Shown: piece after piece, positions 49,377 to 57,439 of the stretch
Numbering within the stretch: the first letter of the stretch is position 1
Layout of the letters: each line of letters starts with the position of its first letter
NCBI RefSeq assembly: GCF_016820585.1
Contig: NZ_JADHDX010000002.1
Location: forward strand, 124,001 to 188,000
Direction of reading: 5' to 3'
DNA: 64,000 nt
Source: Arthrobacter beigongshangensis
GTDB taxonomy: Bacteria > Bacillota > Bacilli > Bacillales_A > Planococcaceae
Notes under the pieces: model-generated
Databases searched by the model: none
Told to the model about the DNA's origin: nothing
What the model saw: only the letters and a program-made list of their open reading frames with translations
Translations under genes and position numbers: made by a program

Positions 49377-50674
49377 ACAAGAGGGTGTTCATTTTGATTA
49401 CGGCCTTTATTTTATTCATTGCAGCTCTTATTGGTGCATCTATTTTTAATGTGAAGATGCTATTATATTTCACGACTGCATTGTTTATGACCCTGTTGTC
49501 CTATTATTCTATCTTGACACTAGCAGGAATCTACAATCGTTTGAAAACGAAGATAACTCCAGTGTTGGATTTTTACCCAGGCGTCGATATATTAATACCC
49601 GCACATAATGAAGGAATCGTGATTAAAAACACTATCGAAGCGATGATAGCTTTAGAATATCCCGGTGAACTGCAAATATACGTACTAAATGACAATTCCT
49701 CCGATGATACAGGGGAAATTGTTGGTGCTTTCGCAGAAGTGTTCCGTAATGTCCACCACATAAAGGTGCCGGCAGGAGATCCCCGAGGTAAGTCGAGGGT
49801 ACTTAATTATGGGTTAAGTATTTCAAAAAACAAATATTACTGCGTTTACGATGCAGATAATCAACCTGACCCACAGGCGCTTATAAAACTTGTCGCAATC
49901 AGTGAAACAAACCCGAAAGCAGCAGGGGCTGTCGGATATGTCCGCACATTCAATGAATCCGCAACCTGGTTGACTCGGATGATTTCAATTGAATTTCAAG
50001 TATTTCAATTGCTTATGCAATCAGGCAGGTGGCAACTGTTTAAAACAGGGTCACTGACTGGAACCAATATGTTAGTGAAGCGTTCTGTTATTGAGGAACT
50101 GGGGGGATATGATCCGTACGCCATTGCTGAGGATGCGGAATTGACTTTACGGATTACACAAAAAGGATATTATTTACCAATCGTCCCTAATTCAGTCACA
50201 TGGGAACAAGAGCCAGAGACATTATCGGTCTATTTGAAACAAAGGACAAGATGGTTACAGGGGAATTTATACATTGTGGAGAAAACGTTGACGGAACCGG
50301 ATTATTTCAAAGGGAAGCTACTTGTACATTCAATACACCAGTTGCTTGTCTACGTCGTATTTTGGCTTTTCTTGATTATTTCTTATGTATGGTTCGCTCT
50401 CGGAATCTTTGATTTTTTTCATATTGAGCACACATATCCGCTTTTGTTCATCTGGTATCTAGCTTATGTTGTCTACACAGCGCAACTGTTCTCTGCTCAA
50501 GCGGTACAAAAGACCTTCTCGCCAATCAACATTTTTGTCAGCGTCATTATGTACTTCACGTATGCACAATTATTCACCTATTTATTCGTGCGCAGTTTCG
50601 TCCTTTACATCAAAGCCAAGAAAAAACGTCAAATGATTGGATGGGATAAAACAACGAGATTCAAAGTGAAATGA
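49373..50674 (+). CDS. Processive family 2 glycosyltransferase (YdaM/PgaC-like polysaccharide synthase)
   Basis: 433 residues. Two N-terminal membrane segments, a GT-A catalytic domain and three to four C-terminal membrane segments. Catalytic motifs: ILIPAHNEG, VLNDNSSDD (first Asp), VYDADNQP (DxD), AIAEDAELTLR (base Asp) and the processivity motif QRTRW. It should polymerise a sugar nucleotide and export the chain, as BcsA and PgaC do. Overlap with the degenerate-GGDEF gene suggests control by c-di-GMP. YdaJ, YdaL and YdaN partners are not nearby. The sugar is unknown; N-acetylglucosamine is conceivable given the nag genes 1 kb away, but that is only a guess. Confidence 0.88.
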   Translation: MNKRVFILITAFILFIAALIGASIFNVKMLLYFTTALFMTLLSYYSILTLAGIYNRLKTKITPVLDFYPGVDILIPAHNEGIVIKNTIEAMIALEYPGELQIYVLNDNSSDDTGEIVGAFAEVFRNVHHIKVPAGDPRGKSRVLNYGLSISKNKYYCVYDADNQPDPQALIKLVAISETNPKAAGAVGYVRTFNESATWLTRMISIEFQVFQLLMQSGRWQLFKTGSLTGTNMLVKRSVIEELGGYDPYAIAEDAELTLRITQKGYYLPIVPNSVTWEQEPETLSVYLKQRTRWLQGNLYIVEKTLTEPDYFKGKLLVHSIHQLLVYVVFWLFLIISYVWFALGIFDFFHIEHTYPLLFIWYLAYVVYTAQLFSAQAVQKTFSPINIFVSVIMYFTYAQLFTYLFVRSFVLYIKAKKKRQMIGWDKTTRFKVK

Positions 50675-50689
50675 GGAGACAGGCTGAAT

Positions 50690-50791
50690 TTGAGTATCCA
50701 TGAATCACTCTTCAGCAATTATCTTCAAAACAAACGAATTCTTCATTCTGCATATGTAAGCCAATTTCATAATCGCTCCTATTACAAGTAA
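50690..50791 (+). CDS. Possible micro-ORF (33 aa) closing the polysaccharide operon
   Basis: A TTG-started frame of 33 codons (MSIHESLFSNYLQNKR, then LHSAYVSQFHNRSYYK). It starts 15 nt after the synthase stop, with GAGGAG at 50673-50678. Its stop is 1 nt before a strong hairpin. Composition is polar with no membrane segment. Unknown function; the spacing to the ribosome site is long, so certainty is limited. Confidence 0.4.
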   Translation: MSIHESLFSNYLQNKRILHSAYVSQFHNRSYYK

Positions 50792-50792
50792 A

Positions 50793-50828
50793 GACGAACA
50801 ATAAAATCTTATCATTTTATTGTTCGTC
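50793..50828. terminator. Hairpin after the polysaccharide operon
   Basis: Perfect arms GACGAACAATAAAA and TTTTATTGTTCGTC, loop of 8. Confidence 0.7.
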
Positions 50829-50859
50829 GATATGAAAGACTAATCTCGTTGATTGTAGC

Positions 50860-51045
50860 ATAAGGTGGCGACTCCATTGAAAGCCGTCACAAGGAGCGGC
50901 TTTTGCAAATAAAAGCGAAGCGTTGAGAGCAAGATGCCTTAATTTCTGTAAAAAACGCAGGAATACGGCAAATCGAACCCAACACTGTTCGATTGGTTCA
51001 AGCCGTGCCCGTGGAAACGTCTGCCTGAAGCGAAATCAACATGCA
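50860..51045. repeat. Composite repeat containing B2
   Basis: TAAGGTGGCGACTCC at the left and GTGGAAACGTCTGCCTGAAG with GCGAAATCAAC at the right read like the ends of one dispersed element. Between them lies B2 (50936-50994), a second copy of the 59-bp family B unit. The rest of 50829-51146 has no ORF that I can support. Confidence 0.5.
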
Positions 51046-51146
51046 CATTTTATTTTTTAATAGTATTATTATGAAATTGATTTATACAAAGTCCCATTCT
51101 TATTAAACCAACCCGTTTGTCGAAGCGCAAAAGAGTCTCATTAAAT

Positions 51147-51323
51147 TTAAGGCATATTATTGTGATCAAAACGTCCTACTTCTCGGAGAGCATCTGCTCC
51201 CGCTCTGTTCTGATTTAATGACTTTTCCTTTTCACTAAAATTAAATTTCCGCCCAGTCAAAAAATCCACAAGGTTGATGACTACAAGAAAAGCTACAATA
51301 GAACCCCAGAAAATCCAATGCAT
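51147..51323 (-). CDS. Small membrane protein of unknown function (58 aa)
   Basis: 58 residues: a transmembrane segment at the N-terminus (WIFWGSIVAFLVVINLVDFL) and a polar tail (RKFNFSEKEKSLNQ, AGADALREVGRF). GGGAGGG lies 7 nt before the ATG, which is strong support. I know no family. A 37-residue membrane ORF lies upstream on the same strand. Both are divergent from the nag genes. Confidence 0.75.
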   Translation of the reverse strand: MHWIFWGSIVAFLVVINLVDFLTGRKFNFSEKEKSLNQNRAGADALREVGRFDHNNMP

Positions 51324-51392
51324 AGCATTCCCTCCCTTTTCAATATAAATGATTACAGCGATAAGTATGTACCACTTATACCATGTTTTTTA

Positions 51393-51506
51393 TCATCCTA
51401 AGAATCCAAAAAAGTCAGTCGTAAACACCGAAAGTAAAAATAATGATACTATCCCTAATTGAATAGCGTTAATTAATATACGTAATGATCGAGTTAAAAG
51501 TTTCAA
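51393..51506 (-). CDS. Possible small membrane peptide (37 aa)
   Basis: A TTG-started frame: LTRSLRILINAIQLG followed by a hydrophobic IVSLFLLSVFTTDFFGFLG to the stop. The ribosome site is weak (GTGAGATAA). It lies 69 nt before the 58-residue gene on the same strand. Membrane character is clear; whether it is translated is not. Confidence 0.4.
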   Translation of the reverse strand: MKLLTRSLRILINAIQLGIVSLFLLSVFTTDFFGFLG

Positions 51507-51568
51507 TTATCTCACTATTTCAGTAATCAATTCGTCGTCATATTGAATGGATAATCGGTTGTTTTACA

Positions 51569-51620
51569 TTGTACATAACATCCGATTGGTCTAGATAACT
51601 ATACCAACTAGGTGTATAGT
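51569..51620 (+). promoter_or_regulatory. nagA promoter region with NagR (dre)-type operators
   Basis: TTGTAC (51569-51574), 17 nt and TAGATA (51592-51597) can serve as promoter. ATTGGTCTAGATAACT (51585-51600) matches the NagR/DasR dre consensus RTTGGTCTAGACCAAY closely and overlaps the -10. A second palindrome, ACTATAC-N9-GTATAGT (51598-51620), lies at the transcript start. Confidence 0.6.
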
Positions 51621-51705
51621 GGAAATGAAGTTTTATAAGATTACCGATATTAAAGTAGGGAATACTTTGATTACTTTTCTAGTTTGTCATAAGGAGGAAA
51701 ATCCA

Positions 51706-52872
51706 GTGGGAAAATCGTTATTAATTTCAAATATTACGATTGCAGATGCAAAAAAATCACAATTTATAGGTGATGTCTTCGTAGAAGATGGTAAAATTAA
51801 AGAGGTTGCGGCTTCTATTGCGGCGGTGGCAGATGCTCATATTGATGCGACGGGTAAAAATTGGACTGTGGTCCCTGGGTTTATAGATGTGCATATTCAT
51901 GGAGCGTCCAGCTTTGATACAATGGATGTGACACCAGAGGCGTTGAACGGATTTGCAAGTGCACTACCACGTGAAGGCACAACGAGTTTTTTAGCGACGA
52001 CGATGACGCAGTCAGACGAAGCTATTTCCGCTGCGTTACACAATGCGAGTCTTTTTACTGCGGATGAAACGCAGGCTGAGATGCTAGGGGTTCATCTGGA
52101 AGGACCTTTCGTATCGACAAAAAGAGCAGGTGCACAGCCGGTTGAGCATATGATTGCACCTTCTTCGGATCTCTTTAACAAGTGGCAAGAACTTAGTGGC
52201 AATCGTATTAAACTTGTGACGGTTGCGCCAGAATTAGAAAATGGGCTTCCATTTATTGAAGAGGTGACCAAGAGTGGTGTCGTAGCGTCTTTGGGTCATA
52301 CGGATGCAACATCAGACGTTGTGCATAATGCGGTTAAGGCTGGTGCAAATCATATTACACATCTGTACAATCAAATGAGCCCATTCCACCATCGGGAACC
52401 TGGTGTTGTGGGAGCAGCTTTTTTAGAGGATGCGTTAATGGTTGAATTGATTGTAGATGGAATTCACAGTCATCCAAAAGCAGTAGATTTGGCGTATCGT
52501 CAAAAAGGGGCTAGTCGTATTATACTCATAACAGATGCGATGCGCGCGAAAGGTTTGCCGCCAGGAACGTATGACTTGGGTGGGCAAGACGTTGAAGTGA
52601 CGCATAACGACGCACGCTTGCCAGATGGCACGCTTGCGGGTAGTATCTTAACGATGGAAAATGCGGCGAAAAACATGAAGGCAATGACAAACTGTACATT
52701 GGCCGAACTCGTTGCCATGACATCTACCAATGCTGCAAACCAGCTCGGTCTTGTCAATAAAGGGAAGATTGAGGCAGGTAAGGACGCAGATCTTACAATC
52801 GTCGACGAGGACTGGAATGTTCAGTTGACAATTTGTAGAGGGAATCTCACATATTCGAAGGAGGAAGTATGA
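51706..52872 (+). CDS. nagA: N-acetylglucosamine-6-phosphate deacetylase
   Basis: 388 residues of the amidohydrolase superfamily. Metal and active-site motifs: VPGFIDVHIHGASSFDTMD, HLEGPFVS (Glu ligand), SLGHTDAT, HLYNQMSPFHHREPG, VDGIHSHP and ILITDAMRAKG (catalytic Asp). It deacetylates GlcNAc-6-P for catabolism or recycling. The GTG at 51706 follows AAGGAGG at 8 nt; the in-frame ATG at 51625 has no ribosome site. It overlaps nagB. Confidence 0.96.
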   Translation: MGKSLLISNITIADAKKSQFIGDVFVEDGKIKEVAASIAAVADAHIDATGKNWTVVPGFIDVHIHGASSFDTMDVTPEALNGFASALPREGTTSFLATTMTQSDEAISAALHNASLFTADETQAEMLGVHLEGPFVSTKRAGAQPVEHMIAPSSDLFNKWQELSGNRIKLVTVAPELENGLPFIEEVTKSGVVASLGHTDATSDVVHNAVKAGANHITHLYNQMSPFHHREPGVVGAAFLEDALMVELIVDGIHSHPKAVDLAYRQKGASRIILITDAMRAKGLPPGTYDLGGQDVEVTHNDARLPDGTLAGSILTMENAAKNMKAMTNCTLAELVAMTSTNAANQLGLVNKGKIEAGKDADLTIVDEDWNVQLTICRGNLTYSKEEV

Positions 52873-53597
52873 TGAAAGTTTTAGTATTTGATAATTATGA
52901 TGAAGCAAGTGCACAGGCAGCTCAATTAGTGGAGGCACAAGTTCTTGAAAACGCTCAATCCGTTCTTGGATTAGCAACAGGTTCAACACCAATTGGCTTG
53001 TATAAAAACCTAATCGAAGGTGTGAAGACGCGTGGCGTTTCTTATAAAAATGTGAGTACGATTAATCTTGATGAATATATTGGTTTGCCAACAGATCATT
53101 CAGAAAGTTACCATACATTTATGGCTGAAAACCTATTCAACCACATTGATATTGCGATTGACAATACGTATGTGCCGAATGGGATGGCTGTTTCGCCAGA
53201 AGAGGAATGTGTGCGTTATGAAGAAATTATTGACCGCGTAGGTCCGATTGATTTACAAATCCTTGGAATTGGTACAAATGGCCATATCGGCTTTAACGAG
53301 CCGGGAACAGATCCGGAAAGCTTGACGCATGTCGTTGAACTAGTGGCGTCTACACGTGAAAGCAATGCGCGTTTCTTCCCATCCATTGACGATGTGCCAA
53401 CACATGCTGTCACAACCGGCATTAAATCTATTTTAAAAAGCAAGAAAATCATTTTAATCGCTTCAGGAGCAAGCAAAGCGGAAGCTGTGAAACAATTGCT
53501 GAGCAAAGAAATTTCGCAAGATTTCCCAGCCTCTTATTTATGGAATCATGACGATGTAACGTTAATTGTCGATCAAGATGCCTATAGCTTAGTCTGA
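52872..53597 (+). CDS. nagB: Glucosamine-6-phosphate deaminase
   Basis: Converts GlcN-6-P to fructose-6-P and ammonia. 241 residues. Motifs: LGLATGSTPIGLYKNLI (phosphate loop), TINLDEYIGL (catalytic Asp), LGIGTNGHIGFNEPG (catalytic His/Glu), and the TGIKSILKSKKI segment. There is no allosteric GlcNAc-6-P tail, as in the monomeric Bacillus NagB. AAGGAGG at 52859 fits the ATG at 52872 better than 52869. Coupled to nagA. Confidence 0.96.
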   Translation: MKVLVFDNYDEASAQAAQLVEAQVLENAQSVLGLATGSTPIGLYKNLIEGVKTRGVSYKNVSTINLDEYIGLPTDHSESYHTFMAENLFNHIDIAIDNTYVPNGMAVSPEEECVRYEEIIDRVGPIDLQILGIGTNGHIGFNEPGTDPESLTHVVELVASTRESNARFFPSIDDVPTHAVTTGIKSILKSKKIILIASGASKAEAVKQLLSKEISQDFPASYLWNHDDVTLIVDQDAYSLV

Positions 53598-53662
53598 CTT
53601 CAGTAACTCATGTTTTGAGAAAATTGTTATAAGTCCCGTAAGTGAAATATGGAGGTAGGTCA

Positions 53663-54385
53663 GTGAATCCTTATTTTGAAGCGATTAATACGTTGATGCA
53701 AGAAGTTTCAAATGAAGAACAGCCGACGATTGAAAAAGTGGCGGTTGAAATTGCGAAACGCCTTGCACGTGGTGGTATTATTCAACTGTTTGGCTGCGGA
53801 CATTCTCATTTAATTGCAGAAGAATCTTATTTTCGTGCTGGCGGCTTAGTCCCTGTACAACCAATTTTTATCGAATCTCTTATGCTGCATAAAGGAGCGA
53901 CAAAAGCTTCTGCGCATGAGAAGGATGCTACGTTTATACAGACATTTGAAGACCAACTCGATTTTCGTCAAGATGATACGGTAATTGTTATTTCGACTTC
54001 GGGTCGTAATCCAGTGCCAATTGATGTGGCGAATAAGGCGAGACAAAGTGGAGCATATACAGTTTCCATCCAATCGCTTTATTATGAAGCAGCTGTTCAG
54101 CCTTCTAGACATCCATCAGGCAAGCGATTGGAAGATGTCGTCGATGATCAGTTAAATACGCATGTGCCGCTCGGAGATGGGCTTTTGACGTCCGGTGAGC
54201 TGCTCTATGCTCCGGCATCTAGCATTATGGCAAACTTACTTCTTCACGCAGCCTTTAACCGTGTGATGGAGATTATGATTGCCGACGGTCTGGAACCACC
54301 TGTCTTTAAAAGTAGCAATATAGATGGAAGCACGGCACATAACGAGCGAATGATTGAAAGATATTCCAATCGCATTCACTTTTAA
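53663..54385 (+). CDS. SIS-domain sugar isomerase/phosphosugar-binding protein (UPF0309 type)
   Basis: 240 residues with one SIS domain: LFGCGHSHLIAEESYFRAGG (near 42) and the phosphosugar loop VIVISTSGRNPVPIDVANKAR (near 107-127). The C-terminus reads NIDGSTAHNERMIERYSNRI. Members bind phosphorylated amino sugars; activity is not established for most. Third in order after nagAB, where B. subtilis has nagR. The GTG at 53663 follows GGAGGTAGG. Its stop is inside the stem of repeat A7. Confidence 0.82.
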   Translation: MNPYFEAINTLMQEVSNEEQPTIEKVAVEIAKRLARGGIIQLFGCGHSHLIAEESYFRAGGLVPVQPIFIESLMLHKGATKASAHEKDATFIQTFEDQLDFRQDDTVIVISTSGRNPVPIDVANKARQSGAYTVSIQSLYYEAAVQPSRHPSGKRLEDVVDDQLNTHVPLGDGLLTSGELLYAPASSIMANLLLHAAFNRVMEIMIADGLEPPVFKSSNIDGSTAHNERMIERYSNRIHF

Positions 54386-54516
54386 CTTAATTCAGCAGGG
54401 GGTCCAACCCCCTGCTGAATTAAGTTAAGCCTCCGGCGGATGTCACAGATTTTGAAGGGAGTTAATTGAGCAAGCTCAATTCAAAATCTGGACGCAATCA
54501 CGCCAAGGCGTGATTG
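54382..54516 (+). repeat. Family A repeat, copy A7 (best-preserved)
   Basis: A perfect 21-bp stem (54382-54402 with 54408-54428, starting TTAACTTAATTCAGC) includes the stop codon of the SIS gene. Then GCCTCCGGCGGATGTCACAG, ATTTTGAAGGGAGTT, inner hairpin AATTGAGC/GCTCAATT, AAAATCTGGACG and end stem CAATCACGCC/GGCGTGATTG (54495-54516). Confidence 0.92.
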
Positions 54517-54533
54517 ACAATAGGTACAATCAG

Positions 54534-54565
54534 CGCCCTCGTCACAAGCGAGTGGCGTTTTTTGT
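54534..54565 (+). terminator. Terminator after the nagAB-SIS genes and repeat A7
   Basis: Imperfect stem CGCCCTCG/CGAGTGGCG, then T6. Confidence 0.7.
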
Positions 54566-54633
54566 TCGATTGTATCAATTTCAAAATGGAAATTGCTATG
54601 CTATAGTGAGTATGATGAAAGAAGGTGAGTGTG

Positions 54634-55608
54634 GTGCGTAGGAAATACGGAAGAATTCGGAAAACGGAAAATGTAATTGTCTTCCCGGGTACATATGAAA
54701 AGCTTGTAGAACAAGGGCTAGTTGCTGTGGAACAGTCGAATTTCGATGAAGCAGTCCGTGTATTTGACCAGGCTATTTTGTATGAGCCTGATTATCCGGA
54801 ATTTCTTGGCCCATACGCTGTTGCCCTTTATGAAACAAAAGAGTTTGAGCGTGCAAAAGAAATTGCGGCAAAGCTACTGCATAGCGGGGCAACTGATTAT
54901 ATTGATGCCATGGAGTTGTATTTAACGATCAGTATTCAATTGCAGGAATATGAGGAAGTTGAAATGACGATTGATACGCTAATCGGCGAAGGAATTGTTC
55001 CGAAGGAAATGCTGCAAAAATTTAATTATTTACGGGAATTGAATGGTCGATTATCCAATCGCTATTCTGATGAAAATCTGACTGAATCTGTGAATTTTTT
55101 CACATTAGAGGAATTCAATGCGATGGATAAAATGCAACAGCAGTATGCGCTTGCTTCTATTGAAGGGCAGGATTTATCGGAAATGATTCCTCAGTTGGTA
55201 GCAATAGCGGAGCAAAACGATGTTGCGCCGCTTATTATCTCTTTTGTGTTGGCGCTGCTGTATCAGGCGGGCTACGCTGAGGAGCTTACTGTGCGGAAGT
55301 TTGGTAGGGAGCAAACGATTACCCTTCCTGAGTTGACGCTTCCGGGTCGCGATGATTTGACAGGTGATGTGCTTGCGGAGATAGAGAAACTGTTACTAAA
55401 AGATCCGTCTCGTTTGGAAATGGCACGTGGACTAATTGAAAAGTTTGCCATTACTGCATTTCCGTTCGGTTGGGGTGAATACCCAGCGCATGAAGTGGCC
55501 GTGGCGTATGTCAACTACATAGAAAGCCTGTTTTCGGGGGGATCCTTGCCAGAAACAGAATTGTACAAACTAATCCAGCAAGTCGATAGTAATCTGGATG
55601 ATTTATAA
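54634..55608 (+). CDS. ysoA: TPR-repeat protein (YsoA-like)
   Basis: 324 residues. The first half holds tetratricopeptide repeats: GLVAVEQSNFDEAVRVFDQA, then PEFLGPYAVALYETKEFERAKEIAAKLL and LYLTISIQLQEYEEVEMTI. The second half is helical with a C-terminal conserved FGWGEYPAHEVAVAYVNY. It is probably an adaptor; partners are unknown. Several GTGs (54625, 54631, 54634) are in frame; GAAGGTGAG favours 54634. It precedes tig as ysoA does in B. subtilis. Confidence 0.85.
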   Translation: MRRKYGRIRKTENVIVFPGTYEKLVEQGLVAVEQSNFDEAVRVFDQAILYEPDYPEFLGPYAVALYETKEFERAKEIAAKLLHSGATDYIDAMELYLTISIQLQEYEEVEMTIDTLIGEGIVPKEMLQKFNYLRELNGRLSNRYSDENLTESVNFFTLEEFNAMDKMQQQYALASIEGQDLSEMIPQLVAIAEQNDVAPLIISFVLALLYQAGYAEELTVRKFGREQTITLPELTLPGRDDLTGDVLAEIEKLLLKDPSRLEMARGLIEKFAITAFPFGWGEYPAHEVAVAYVNYIESLFSGGSLPETELYKLIQQVDSNLDDL

Positions 55609-55614
55609 AGTAAT

Positions 55615-55694
55615 CAATTACGCCTCGGCGTAATTGCGTACAGATTTTTTCGAGCTTGCTCGAAAAGCTCCACTGAAAATCTATGACATCCGCA
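55615..55694 (-). repeat. Family A repeat, copy A8 (left part replaced by D2)
   Basis: On the minus strand GCGGATGTCAT, AGATTTTCAGTGGAG, hairpin TTTTCGAGC/GCTCGAAAA, AAATCTGTACG, then CAATTACGCC/GGCGTAATTG. It begins 6 nt after the ysoA stop. Its GCCTCC side is lost at the junction with D2. Confidence 0.82.
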
Positions 55695-55757
55695 GGTCGA
55701 CAGGATGTCGATCATGCAACCGTTGCCACAGGACGTGGCGCACTTAGGTTGCCTTCC
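55694..55757 (-). repeat. Family D repeat (D2), uninterrupted copy
   Basis: Minus strand: GGAAGGCAACCTAAGTGCGC, hairpin GCCAC-GTCCT-GTGGC, AACGGTTGCATGAT, hairpin CGACA-TCC-TGTCG, ACCT. D1 at 17829 has the same order, with CTACA/TGTAG in the second hairpin, a compensatory change. Confidence 0.7.
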
Positions 55758-55900
55758 TTTAATTTGATTCAGCAAAGCTTTAAGACACAACTGATATTGA
55801 ATGCAGATTTATCGTTCATCCCGCGACTTAATAGAAGTGGGGGACTTCTGTAGCTGACGCTTCGCTTTCGGTACAAACACATCTGCTGAAGCAAATTAAA
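55758..55900. repeat. Family C element, copy C2 (143 bp)
   Basis: Ends TTTAATTTGATTCAGCA (55758-55774) and TGCTGAAGCAAATTAAA (55884-55900) pair at 16 of 17 positions. The core is shared with C1. The element starts at the base after D2. Confidence 0.8.
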
Positions 55901-55904
55901 TCTG

Positions 55905-55932
55905 TTGAAAGATGCAAAGACTATGATATACT
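55905..55932 (+). promoter_or_regulatory. Promoter of tig
   Basis: TTGAAA (55905-55910), a 16-nt spacer and TATACT (55927-55932), 4 nt after element C2 ends. Confidence 0.7.
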
Positions 55933-56000
55933 GTAAGGGTTGTCAATGAGTATATAAGTACGAAAACATATTGGCCAAAATGATTCGGAGGTATTTAATT

Positions 56001-57287
56001 ATGTCAGTTAAATGGGAAAAACACGAAGGTAATACGGGGACACTTACAGTTGAGGTTCCTGCTGAAGAAGTAACAGCGGGTATTGACAAAGCATTTAAAA
56101 AAGTTGTGAAACAAGTTCAAGCGCCTGGATTCCGTAAAGGTAAAATGCCACGTCCAATGTTTGAAAAAATGTACGGTGTAGAATCACTTTACAATGATGC
56201 ACTAGATTTCATTCTTCCGGAAGCTTATGCAAAAGCAATTGAAGAAGCGGACGTTGAACCAATTGACCGCCCTGAAATTGATATTGAGCAAATGGAAAAA
56301 GGTCAAGCGCTTATTTTCAAAGCAGTTGTTACGTTAAAGCCAGAAGTGAAACTTGGAGACTACAAAGGTCTTGAAGTGACACGTCAAGAAACAACAGTAA
56401 CAGATGAAGAAATCGAAGAACAACTTCAAGAAAGCCAAAAAGCATTCGCTGAATTGGTAATTAAAGAAGATGGCGCGGTTGAAAATGGTGATACAGTGAA
56501 GCTTGACTTTGAAGGCTTTGCGAATGGTGAAGCTTTTGAAGGTGGAAAAGCTGAGCAATACGAACTTGAAATCGGTTCTAACTCATTCATCCCAGGCTTT
56601 GAAGAGCAAATGGTTGGTATGAAAATAGGTGAAGACAAAGACATCGAAATTACATTCCCAGAAGAATACCATGCGGCAGAGCTTGCAGGCCAACCAGCAG
56701 TATTCAAAGTAAAAGTACATGAAATTAAAGCAAAAGAAATTCCAGCACTAGATGACGAATTGGCGAAAGAAATTGACGAAGAGGTCGAAAGCCTTGAAGC
56801 ATTGCGTACGAAGTTGAAAGAAAGAACAGCGGACGATAAGAAATCAGCTTCTGAAACTGCACTTCGCGACGATCTTGTTGAAGCAGCTGCACGCAACGCA
56901 GAAATCGACATTCCTGAAGTGATGATCACGTCTGAAACTGATCGCATGATGGACGAATTCGGACAACGCCTTCAACAGCAAGGTATGAACATGGAGCTTT
57001 ACTTCCAATTCTCAGGTCAAAATGAAGAAGCACTTCGTGAGCAAATGAAAGACGACGCACTAAATCGTGTCCGTGTTTCTTTAGTGCTTGAAGCAATTGG
57101 TAAAGCGGAGAATATTGAAGTTGCAGAAGAAGATATCAACGCTGAGCTTGAAAAAATGTCTGAGCAATTCGGCATGGAAATCGAGCAAATCAAGAAAACG
57201 CTTGGTGGCACGAAAGTTCTTGAAAATGATCTACGCTTCAATAAAACAGTTGAGTTTCTTGTTGAAAACGCAAAAGTTACCGAATAA
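56001..57287 (+). CDS. tig: Trigger factor
   Basis: Ribosome-bound chaperone with peptidyl-prolyl isomerase activity. 428 residues. The ribosome-binding signature is [19 protein letters not shown] (near 37-55). The FKBP-type domain is seen in [22 protein letters not shown] and [20 protein letters not shown], and the C-terminal helical arms end at residue 428. CGGAGG lies before the ATG. It is monocistronic with its own terminator; clpX follows with another promoter. Confidence 0.97.
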   Translation: MSVKWEKHEGNTGTLTVEVPAEEVTAGIDKAFKKVVKQVQAPGFRKGKMPRPMFEKMYGVESLYNDALDFILPEAYAKAIEEADVEPIDRPEIDIEQMEKGQALIFKAVVTLKPEVKLGDYKGLEVTRQETTVTDEEIEEQLQESQKAFAELVIKEDGAVENGDTVKLDFEGFANGEAFEGGKAEQYELEIGSNSFIPGFEEQMVGMKIGEDKDIEITFPEEYHAAELAGQPAVFKVKVHEIKAKEIPALDDELAKEIDEEVESLEALRTKLKERTADDKKSASETALRDDLVEAAARNAEIDIPEVMITSETDRMMDEFGQRLQQQGMNMELYFQFSGQNEEALREQMKDDALNRVRVSLVLEAIGKAENIEVAEEDINAELEKMSEQFGMEIEQIKKTLGGTKVLENDLRFNKTVEFLVENAKVTE

Positions 57288-57302
57288 TAATGTAGAATAA
57301 GG

Positions 57303-57332
57303 ACAAGGTACGGAAGACCGTACCTTGTTTTT
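57303..57332 (+). terminator. Terminator after tig
   Basis: Arms ACAAGGTACGG and CCGTACCTTGT around AAGA, then T-run. Confidence 0.9.
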
Positions 57333-57439
57333 CGTAGAAAAAGAAAGAAGTTACTTTCTTACATAGTGGTACAAATTCTAATTAGTTGATTATAATCGGG
57401 GAATCTTGTAAGATTGTCACTTGAATAGGGGTGAGCATA

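Noticed and set aside
56426..56947. A 173-codon minus-strand frame within tig
   Set aside because: Ser-rich reverse image of the acidic trigger factor sequence; no ribosome site and no family.
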